DNA from: an uncultured Clostridia bacterium
GTDB taxonomy: Bacteria > Bacillota > Clostridia > TANB77 > CAG-508
NCBI GenBank assembly: GCA_934122385.1
Contig: CAKOWP010000034.1
Location: 1 to 11,095, forward strand
Direction of reading: 5' to 3'
DNA length: 11,095 nucleotides
Shown here: piece by piece, positions 1-5,793 of the stretch
Position numbering within the stretch: position 1 is the first letter of the stretch
How the letters are laid out: every line of letters starts with the position of its first letter
Notes under the pieces: model-generated
The model's input: the letters and a program-made list of their open reading frames with translations, nothing else
Database searches by the model: none
Told to the model about the DNA's origin: nothing
Program-made: the position numbers and the translations under genes

Positions 1-2
1 AA

Positions 3-41
3 GCTGGTAAAGCATTAAAAGATTTAGTAAATAATAAATAA
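3..41 (+). CDS. hup: HU-family DNA-binding protein, C-terminal end only
   Basis: Only the last 12 codons and a TAA stop are in the window; the rest lies upstream. The visible residues read AGKALKDLVNNK. This closely matches the conserved C-terminus of HU proteins, where the last strand and helix end in (P/S)GKALKDAV plus a short basic tail (recalled for B. subtilis HBsu and E. coli HU). HU is a small dimeric nucleoid protein that bends and compacts DNA. A hairpin with a T-run about 30 bases after the stop is a plausible terminator, so the gene is probably transcribed separately from what follows. Twelve residues are few, so the family call rests on this one motif. Confidence 0.7.
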   Translation, partial: AGKALKDLVNNK

Positions 42-72
42 TTTGTGAATATATAAATATATGAATTCGTAT

Positions 73-103
73 AGAAGGGGGCCAGAAATGGTCTTCTTTT
101 TTT
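73..103 (+). terminator. Intrinsic terminator after the HU gene
   Basis: AGAAG (73-77) pairs with CTTCT (93-97). An inner CC/GG pairing surrounds a short AGAAAT loop, and seven T follow directly (97-103). It lies 32 bases after the stop codon at 41, in the right orientation. The stem has a partly mismatched G-rich middle, so its strength is uncertain. Confidence 0.65.
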
Positions 104-171
104 GAAGATATAAAGGTTAGATATTAATATATATTATTTGTCAAAAAATTTAATAAAATTTAAATAATCAA

Positions 172-241
172 AAAAATCACTTTAAGTCTAGTCTTCCAAT
201 ATGTTTGTATTGAATTTTTTCTAGATTTTAGAGTGATTTTT
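172..241. terminator. Long inverted repeat, probable bidirectional terminator
   Basis: AAAAATCACT (172-181) is a perfect complement of AGTGATTTTT (232-241). Further in, TCTAG (187-191) pairs with CTAGA (221-225), with a slightly mismatched four-base segment between and a loop of about 29 bases. The outer arm gives a T-run on either strand, so it could stop transcription from both sides: read-through from the HU gene and transcripts of the pilin-like gene on the minus strand. It could also be the relic of a small mobile repeat. Confidence 0.6.
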
Positions 242-288
242 AATTTCAAACTATTTTAATATTTTTACCTTAGTTATTCTAAATATCT

Positions 289-440
289 TTATTGTTCACT
301 ATTGCTTATTTTCTCTAATTCTTCTATTGCATTATTTCTCTACATTTTTACTACCTCTGAATTTTCAATAAGTTTTAGCTATAAGTCCATTTGTTTTTTT
401 TCTTTATATTTCATGAACTTTGGTAATTTAATTATATAAA
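289..440 (-). pseudogene. Possible decayed coding remnant
   Basis: Between the inverted repeat and the pilin-like gene (42-476) there is no intact gene. On the minus strand one frame, starting at an ATG at 414 and ending with TAA at 289-291, has protein-like composition, for example LKLIENSEVVKM and RNNAIEELEKISNSEQ. It is interrupted by two in-frame TAG codons, and the same frame continues upstream of the ATG for several residues. TAG is an ordinary stop elsewhere in the window, so read-through is unlikely. I do not recognise a family, and AT-rich DNA can produce such frames by chance. Confidence 0.22.
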
Positions 441-476
441 ATAGCTTTCTTACTTGAATTCTGTTTTTAGTATATG

Positions 477-1062
477 TTAATCTGTTGATTTTGTATATTC
501 GACAACTAATTGATATTCTCCACCTGCAAATCCATTATTTTGGACACACCATCTAAGTTCTGAAGCTGAAGAATTCCAATATAAGCCGTAATGATCCTGG
601 ATAATTAATATTTATCCAGTTTCCCCAAGTATCTTTTAATTCACCATAATAGTCTATTATATTTTTTCCTGATGTTACTCCTTCTTGAGAAAATGCACCA
701 GTTTCGTTTACAACTGTTCCTTTTACTACTTTTCTATATATAGTCTTTCCATCTGTCCAAGTACCAATTTTTATTTCATCTTCTGAATATATATTAGTAT
801 TTTTTATTTTTTCATATTCTTCTTTACTAATTGTTATTGTATCTCTACTTCCTTTTACTGAACTTTCAATTTTATTTTCATAATCTGCTAAAGTTAAGTT
901 TTCTAATTCTTGTGCATCTTTTGATTTTTGTTCAGCTTGCTTTACCTTTCCAAATAATCCTGTATTTGTTAATGTTGCAATAGATATACCTGCAAGAATT
1001 AGTAAGACCACTATTGTGATTACAAGTGCAATTAGCGTAATACCTTTTGATTTTTTTTTCAT
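477..1062 (-). pseudogene. Prepilin-like (type IV pilin/type II secretion pseudopilin) protein, frameshifted near its C-terminus
   Basis: The N-terminus is a class III (prepilin) signal: a short basic leader MKKKSKG, predicted prepilin-peptidase cleavage after Gly7, then a hydrophobic helix starting ITLIALVIT and running to about residue 30. The usual Glu at position 5 of the mature protein is Ala here. A charged amphipathic stretch (about 35-65) and a secreted, beta-rich C-terminal part follow. The frame opened at ATG 1062 stops at 553-555, but a frame one base away continues as HYGLYWNSSASELRWC and so on to a TAA at 477-479, with a credible globular C-terminus. The shift lies around 592-604, next to a Tyr-Pro-Gly. 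Repaired, the protein would be about 194 residues. An AGGAGG site at 1070-1075 supports the start. Such proteins are common in uncultured Clostridia. The substrate or filament is unknown, and no pilus assembly genes are nearby. The break could be real or a sequencing error. Confidence 0.75.
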
Positions 1063-1107
1063 TTGTTTTCCTCCTATATATAATTATTTATAATTTAATC
1101 TAATATA

Positions 1108-1136
1108 ATTTTATAAATAAAAACGAAATAAGTCAA
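1108..1136 (-). promoter_or_regulatory. Sigma-A type promoter for the pilin-like gene
   Basis: Read on the minus strand, TTGACT (1131-1136) is followed after 17 bases by TAAAAT (1108-1113). Transcription would start near 1100, giving a leader of roughly 40 bases before the ATG at 1062. Spacing and hexamers are close to consensus. Confidence 0.6.
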
Positions 1137-1199
1137 TATAAAATACGAAAATAATTCCTGAAAAGATTTGGTAAAAAAATGAAATCAAAAGAATAAATA

Positions 1200-1228
1200 T
1201 TGACATATTGGTAAATGATGTATAAAAT
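1200..1228 (+). promoter_or_regulatory. Sigma-A type promoter for the Spo0E-like/XRE pair
   Basis: A perfect TTGACA (1200-1205) is followed by a 17-base spacer and TAAAAT (1223-1228). It lies 44 bases upstream of the GTG at 1272 and diverges from the minus-strand promoter at 1108-1136, with about 60 bases between them. Confidence 0.6.
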
Positions 1229-1271
1229 AAAAATAGAAAACAAATAATATACAAAAGATGAGGTGGTATAA

Positions 1272-1412
1272 GTGAAATATTTAGAAAATCAAATTTCTGA
1301 CCTTTTAAATGAAATAGAAAAATTAATAAAAAATAAAGAATACAAAAAAATTGAAAGCAAAAGAAAAGATTTAGACAAATTATTAAATGAATATTTAAAA
1401 AATTTCAAATAG
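1272..1412 (+). CDS. Small Spo0E-like protein (putative aspartyl-phosphate phosphatase family)
   Basis: This is a 46-residue, highly charged, all-helical reading frame starting at GTG and ending in TAG. A strong AGGTGG ribosome site (1261-1266) precedes it, and the same site and spacer occur before the next gene. The predicted fold is two helices: about residues 2-20 and 24-43, joined at NKEY. The second ends RKDLDKLLNEYL, resembling the Spo0E signature region (SQELD followed by a hydrophobic x-x-Y segment). Spo0E proteins dephosphorylate the sporulation regulator Spo0A. The Ser and Gln of SQELD are replaced by Arg and Lys, while the Asp (D35) is kept, so phosphatase activity is doubtful. It could instead be a generic coiled-coil partner of the adjacent regulator. 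The assignment is inferred from pattern and length only. Confidence 0.55.
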   Translation: MKYLENQISDLLNEIEKLIKNKEYKKIESKRKDLDKLLNEYLKNFK

Positions 1413-1498
1413 AAATAAAAGTAGAGATTATACAAATATAATTCATTTATACAATTTGAAAATTTTGATAATATAAACAAAAAAGTTAGGTGGTATAA

Positions 1499-1831
1499 AT
1501 GAAGAAGACAAGTGTAATAAAAATTGGAAAAAATATTCAAAAAATAAGAAAAAGTAATGGATATACTCAAGAAAAGTTAGCAGAAGCAGTTGAAGTATCT
1601 GTTAGATATATAAGCGATATTGAACAAGACAAATCAAAACCATCATATGAAAATTTAATAAAAATCTGTAATGTTTTTCAAGTAAGTTTAGATCAGATTT
1701 TTAGTGAATATATAAATACAAAAGAAAATAAAAGTATGGAATATTCGTTAGCAGGTTTTGATAAGCTTTCTAAAAAAGATAAAGAGACAATAGAAAACTT
1801 GATAATGTATTTTAACAAAAGTAAAATGTAA
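1499..1831 (+). CDS. XRE-family helix-turn-helix transcriptional regulator
   Basis: This 110-residue cytoplasmic protein has an N-terminal Cro/C1-type DNA-binding domain (about residues 9-68). The helix-turn-helix lies at about 23-43 (TQEKLAEAVEV, then SVRYISDIEQ), followed by the typical KPSYENLIKICNVF helix and LDQIF. The short tail (about 80-110, LSKKDKETIENLIMYF) is helical and probably dimerises the protein, an arrangement like SinR-type regulators. The AGGTGG site at 1488-1493 supports the ATG. It lies 86 bases after the Spo0E-like gene, apparently in the same transcript, and is closed by a strong terminator, so it is not simply an operon member with the ABC genes downstream. The target is unknown; likely candidates are its own promoter and the ABC promoter at 1916. 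Confidence 0.85.
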   Translation: MKKTSVIKIGKNIQKIRKSNGYTQEKLAEAVEVSVRYISDIEQDKSKPSYENLIKICNVFQVSLDQIFSEYINTKENKSMEYSLAGFDKLSKKDKETIENLIMYFNKSKM

Positions 1832-1857
1832 TTAAATAAAAAATAAATATTAATATT

Positions 1858-1902
1858 AAAAATAATTTTTCTTGTAAAGTTGCTATAAGGAAGATTATTT
1901 TT
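1858..1902 (+). terminator. Intrinsic terminator of the XRE regulator gene
   Basis: An approximately 19-base-pair stem joins 1858-1876 and 1884-1902 around the loop AAGTTGC. The outer nine pairs (AAAAATAAT with ATTATTTTT) are perfect, and the inner part uses a few G-T wobbles. The 3' arm ends in five T. It lies 27 bases after the stop codon and separates the regulator unit from the ABC promoter just downstream. Confidence 0.75.
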
Positions 1903-1915
1903 GTGTTCTAAGTAC

Positions 1916-1944
1916 TTGACTATAAAATAAAAAATGTATATTAT
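1916..1944 (+). promoter_or_regulatory. Sigma-A type promoter for the ABC exporter genes
   Basis: TTGACT (1916-1921), a 17-base spacer and TATTAT (1939-1944) lie about 45 bases upstream of the ATG at 1991. A perfect 7-base inverted repeat, ACTATAA (1919-1925) and TTATAGT (1944-1950), overlaps both hexamers and could be an operator. Confidence 0.6.
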
Positions 1945-1990
1945 TATAGTAAAAAATCATTTATAAATATGATATTCAAGGAGACAAAAG

Positions 1991-3727
1991 ATGAAAAGAA
2001 AACATAGTAAATTGGTAACTGATGAATTAAAAAGAACAGCTCCACTATATATGTTAGGAATAGTATTTCATACAATAACATTATATATGATGCTTGTTAT
2101 TGCACAGATATCTGGAAAAATTTTAGATATGATATTGCAAAATAATGTATCAAAAGAACAGATAATGCAAGAAATATATATACTTTTATTATGGTCTGCA
2201 ATTATAATAATACCAAACACTATAAAAAGAGGATTTTATTTTACAGTTGCTAGAGCATCTGATACAAAACTAAGAAAAGAAATTTATAAAAAATTGCAAT
2301 ATGTAAAAGAAGATTATTATGAGAATATTGAAAAGGGAAAATTTTTAGCATATTTGACTAAAGAGATACCTATGATAAGAAAATTTTTAGGTGGATTTTT
2401 TCAAAATAGTATAAATATCTTTATGACACCAATTTTAGTAATTGTTTTATCAAGCAAAGGGTTAAATATAAATTTATCATTGATGCTGGTATCAATTTTA
2501 GTTGTAGCATTGATTATCGTATTAAATTTATACCAAAAGAAAAAAGCATTAGTAGAAGAGGCAAGAAAAGAATATGTAAATATGTCAAATGTAATTGAAC
2601 AAAATACAAGTAATTTTACATTAATAAAATTATATAATAATCAAAAAGAGCAAAAAGATATATTTGAAAAAGAAAACAAAATAATGCAACAAAAAGATTA
2701 TAATGTTGGAAAAATAGATAATTTAATAAATAATACAACAAACATAGCAGAAGGATTATCATATATTTTGACTGTAATATATGGAGTTATTAGTATAAGA
2801 AGTGGTCGAATGACAGTTGGTGATTTAACTGTTTTTATAGCTTTTATAGGAAAAATGTTTGGAAATATTAGTAATAGAGTAAATAAGGTTACAAGTTCTA
2901 TTGTATATTTTAAACAAGCTGTTGATAGAATTGATCAAATTATGAACCTAGATATATATAACACAAAAAATAAAAATGAAATTGAGGAAATTAATTCTAT
3001 AAGAGTAGAAAATTTAAGTTACAAATATCCTAGTAGCAATAAATATGTATTAAAAGATATCAATTTTGAGATAAATAAAAATGAAAAAATAGGAATTATA
3101 GGACTTTTTGGAAGCGGAAAAACTACACTTATGAATATTATATCTGGACTTTATGAAATAGAAGAAAATAAGGTATTTATTAATGGTATAGATATTACAA
3201 AAATAAATAAATATAGTATATTTGACAAGATTAGCTATATTTTACAAAAGGTAATTCTTTTAGATGATACGGTAAAAAATAATATCACATTAGAGAAAAA
3301 ATATGATGGCAAAAAGATTATAGATGCTACAAATGATTCATGTATATTGGAAGATATTTTTAAAATGGAAAATGAATTTGAAGAAGTAGTAGGGGAAAAT
3401 GGGCATAAATTATCAGGAGGACAAAAGCAAAGAGTCGCAATTGCAAGGAATATGATTACTGACAAAGACTTTATTATATTAGATAATATTTTCTCAGCAT
3501 TAGATAACAATACAGAAAAAGAAATATTAAACAATATTATGAATATGAAAGAAAAAACGATAATTAATATTGCAAACAAAGTAACAGATGTAAAAGATAT
3601 GGACAAAATTTATTTAATGATAGATGGTCAATTTGTAGATAATGGAACACATGAAGAATTACTAACTAGAAATAATATTTATCAAGAAATGTACCAATAT
3701 GAAATGGCAGGTGAGCTAGTTGATTAG
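1991..3727 (+). CDS. ABC exporter half-transporter, subunit 1 (degenerate ATP site)
   Basis: This 578-residue half-transporter has an N-terminal type I exporter membrane domain (about 1-320, six predicted helices) and a C-terminal ATPase domain (about 333-570). Walker A is GLFGSGKT (371-378). The Q-loop Gln is in SYILQK, and the signature LSGGQ (474-478) is perfect. Walker B reads IILDN, so the catalytic Glu is Asn499. The H-loop His is Asn529 (IANK where IAHR is usual). These losses mark the non-hydrolysing partner of heterodimeric exporters such as BmrCD, LmrCD or TM287/288. Its intact LSGGQ would complete the active site of subunit 2. The next gene overlaps its end by eight bases. An AAGGAGA site just upstream supports the start. 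The substrate (peptide, drug or lipid) cannot be read from the sequence. Confidence 0.9.
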   Translation: MKRKHSKLVTDELKRTAPLYMLGIVFHTITLYMMLVIAQISGKILDMILQNNVSKEQIMQEIYILLLWSAIIIIPNTIKRGFYFTVARASDTKLRKEIYKKLQYVKEDYYENIEKGKFLAYLTKEIPMIRKFLGGFFQNSINIFMTPILVIVLSSKGLNINLSLMLVSILVVALIIVLNLYQKKKALVEEARKEYVNMSNVIEQNTSNFTLIKLYNNQKEQKDIFEKENKIMQQKDYNVGKIDNLINNTTNIAEGLSYILTVIYGVISIRSGRMTVGDLTVFIAFIGKMFGNISNRVNKVTSSIVYFKQAVDRIDQIMNLDIYNTKNKNEIEEINSIRVENLSYKYPSSNKYVLKDINFEINKNEKIGIIGLFGSGKTTLMNIISGLYEIEENKVFINGIDITKINKYSIFDKISYILQKVILLDDTVKNNITLEKKYDGKKIIDATNDSCILEDIFKMENEFEEVVGENGHKLSGGQKQRVAIARNMITDKDFIILDNIFSALDNNTEKEILNNIMNMKEKTIINIANKVTDVKDMDKIYLMIDGQFVDNGTHEELLTRNNIYQEMYQYEMAGELVD

Positions 3728-5341
3728 TATAGTAAAGAAAAATAGAGTAACAATAATTGTAATATCAATTTTATTGATTTTAGTAAATATTTTAAATGTA
3801 CTAGCACCATATTTTTTAAAATTAATAATTGACAAAATTACTGCAAATACTATTCGGTAAATCATTTTTAATAATCTTAGCATTATATGTTTTAACGAGA
3901 ATTTCAATGATTTTAGTTGAGGTAGTAAGAAATAGAAAAACAAATTTACTATCTAATAAAATGTTAAGCGAATTAAGAAGCAAAATTTTTAATAAAGTTT
4001 TATCATTAAAAATGGAAGATTTTGAAAAATTTCCATCATCTGATATTTATACTAGATTGACAGTTGATGCAGAAAATGTAAAAACATTATTTTCAGAGGA
4101 CATACCTGTTATAGTAAATGATATAATGCATATTATTTTTATGCTTGTTGCAATGTTCGCAATAAATGTAAAATTAGCACTTATAGGAACAGCAATAATA
4201 ATAGGATTTGGTATAATTGAGCTTTGCTTAATAAAAAATTTGAAAAGACTTCATAAAGAAACTGTTAAAAAGAGAGACGTACAAAGCAAAGAATATTCAG
4301 AAACATATAATAAGAGTAAGCTAACAAAATTTTTTAACTTAGAAAATAAAAATATTAACAAAGTAAATAGATTACTTAGTGAAGAACTGAAAATAAGAAA
4401 TAAATATATTTGGGTAGACTCATTTCCATGGCCGGTAAGTGTACTATTAGAGGCTACTGCGATATATGCCGTTTTATATTATGTGTTAAACATTGAAAGT
4501 GGAATATCATTAGGAACTGTGTATATATTTTTATATTATATTAGACAATGTTTTTCACCATTAAAAGAATTGTTTAATCAAATAGAAGATATTCAAACAT
4601 CACAAGTTTCATTAGAGAGAATAGATACTATTTTATCAATAAAGGAAAAAGAAGATATAAATAAGGGCTTAAATGTTGAAAATTTAAAAGGCAATATTCA
4701 ATTTGATGATGTTTCGTTTGCATATGATAAACAAACTATTTTGAGAAATATTTCATTTAAAATTAATGCAGGTGAAAAGACTGCAATTGTTGGTAAAACG
4801 CGGTGTTGGTAAAACAACTATTACTAAAATTCTTATGAGATTATATCCTATTACAAAAGGAAAAGTCACTATAGATGGATATGATTTAAATGAACTTTCA
4901 ATAGAATCTATTAGAAAAAATATTACATATATTTCACAAGATTCATATATTTTTAAAGATACCGTAAGAAAGAATATTGTCCTTGAAAGAGATGATATTT
5001 CTGATGAACAGATTTTAGATGTTATGGAACAAATCGGTGCTATTCCGTTATTGAATAGATTAGATAATGGGTTAGATGAAGTTGTTGATGTTAATAGGTT
5101 GTCAAAAGGTGAATTACAGGTTATTGCTTTTATTAGAGCTATAGTTCATAAGGCTAATATTTATATTTTTGATGAGCCTACTTCTAATATTGACTTGAGA
5201 ACTGAAAAAATGATTCAGAGCATTATAGATAAGATTTCTAAGAGTAGCACTGTTATAATCATAGCTCATAGGTTGTCTACTATTCAAAATGTTGATAGAG
5301 TTTTGGAATTAAAAGATGGTAAGGTTTGCAAAAATTTTTAA
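3720..5341 (+). pseudogene. ABC exporter half-transporter, subunit 2 (canonical ATP site), two frameshifts
   Basis: The gene probably starts at TTG 3720, inside the end of subunit 1, with an AGGTGA site at 3709-3714. This frame gives the first membrane helix and LAPYFLKLIIDK, then stops at TAA 3858-3860. The membrane domain continues one frame away (read from about 3829), so a base is lost or gained within 3829-3860. That frame runs to 4812 and breaks inside Walker A: after VGKT, an extra C at 4801 turns the expected GVGKTT into RCW and a stop. The rest of the ATPase domain follows in the third frame. It has ISQDS (Q-loop), signature LSKGE (5099-5113) instead of LSGGQ, Walker B Asp and Glu (5171-5176) and the H-loop His (5267-5269). 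Repaired, it is about 540 residues, a normal half-transporter length. As written it encodes no complete ATPase. The breaks may be real decay or sequence errors. Confidence 0.85.
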
Positions 5342-5348
5342 AATTTTA

Positions 5349-5378
5349 TTGACAAATTTATGAATAAGGTGCTAAAAT
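5349..5378 (+). promoter_or_regulatory. Promoter of the aspS-gatCAB operon
   Basis: A perfect TTGACA (5349-5354) is followed after 18 bases by TAAAAT (5373-5378). Transcription would start around 5385-5390, just before the T-box stem I. It begins only eight bases after the ABC stop codon, and no convincing terminator separates the two. Confidence 0.65.
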
Positions 5379-5389
5379 AAGAAACATAA

Positions 5390-5606
5390 TAATAAAAATA
5401 CATTGCGTTAGAACAATACAAAGCAATTAGAAGTTACTTAAAAGAGAAAAAGGGTCACTGGCTGAAAGCCCTTTAAGGTCAACCTAAATTGTGAAACACA
5501 TTGGAGCAATTTTTATAAAGTGGAAAATATTTGCAAAGCAAATACTTTCAAGCTGGGTGGTACCGCGGAATTATTTCGTCCCTGCATTTTGCAGTGGACG
5601 TTTTTT
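5390..5606 (+). ncRNA. T-box riboswitch leader (probable Asn specifier, overlapping Glu codon)
   Basis: The T-box core GGGTGGTACCGCG (5555-5567) is a clear match to the family consensus. Stem I starts with ATTGC and CAAT (about 5402-5417) pairing with ATTG and GCAAT (5500-5510) around a GA-type bulge. A specifier internal loop has CAATTAG (5424-5430) against CTAAATTG above it. Its 3' side reads TGAAACAC (5492-5499), placing AAC (Asn) at 5495-5497 and GAA (Glu) at 5493-5495, overlapping by one base. Stem III is TATTTGC/GCAAATA (5528-5544). The antiterminator uses the T-box and TCCC at 5579-5582, and the competing terminator is at 5577-5606. Uncharged tRNA would pair at the specifier and, by its CCA end, at TGGT (5558-5561), allowing read-through into aspS-gatCAB. 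T-box identity is certain; specifier choice is inference. Confidence 0.93.
5577..5606 (+). terminator. T-box regulated terminator hairpin
   Basis: CGTCC (5577-5581) pairs with GGACG (5596-5600), and CTGCA (5582-5586) pairs with TGCAG (5590-5594), followed by six T (5601-5606). Its 5' arm overlaps the bases needed by the antiterminator, the usual mutually exclusive arrangement of T-box leaders. Confidence 0.9.
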
Positions 5607-5611
5607 GTGTT

Positions 5612-5774
5612 TGTCTCTTTGGGGACGGTTCTGTTTGAGACATCGGTTCCAAATGAGACATTGTTTTCAAAAAGAACATTATATAAAAAATATGCAAAAA
5701 ACGTTTACACTGCCAAATTCTGTATTTTGGGAAATTATGAAAATGTCCCAAACAGAACCGTCCCTAATGGGACA
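5612..5774. repeat. Inverted pair of 31-base dyad repeats with a 101-base AT-rich core
   Basis: The left unit (5612-5642) begins TGTCTC, contains GGGACGGTTCTGTTT and ends GAGACA. It is extended to 5660 by TCGGTTCCAAAT and a second GAGACA. The right unit (5744-5774) is the reverse complement form, beginning TGTCCC, containing AAACAGAACCGTCCC and ending GGGACA. The two can pair with each other over more than 15 bases. The whole lies between the T-box terminator and the aspS ribosome site. It looks like a REP/BIME-like or MITE-like non-coding element. No transposase is present in the window. Confidence 0.75.
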
Positions 5775-5793
5775 AAGGTAGGAGGTATTAAAA

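Noticed and set aside
289..414. Amber read-through (in-frame TAG codons in the 289-414 minus-strand frame)
   Set aside because: TAG ends the Spo0E-like gene, ABC subunit 1 and aspS normally, and nothing suggests a recoding element.
1289..1570. 93-codon open frame on the minus strand
   Set aside because: It is antisense to the Spo0E-like and XRE genes. Its Phe/Tyr/Leu-rich translation is what antisense of Lys-rich AT-rich genes produces.
3235..3606. 123-codon minus-strand frame inside the ABC gene, and similar antisense frames in aspS, gatA and gatB
   Set aside because: They are shadows of strongly conserved genes on the plus strand, with no ribosome site.
4786..4816. Programmed frameshifting in the ABC gene
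   Set aside because: There is no heptameric slippery sequence or obvious stimulatory structure, and the site falls inside Walker A, where normal genes are continuous. A second frameshift elsewhere in the same gene makes damage or error more likely.
5661..5687. Promoter inside the leader repeat element (TTGTTT with TATAAA)
   Set aside because: The spacer is only 15 bases and the -35 is weak. AT-rich DNA gives such matches often.
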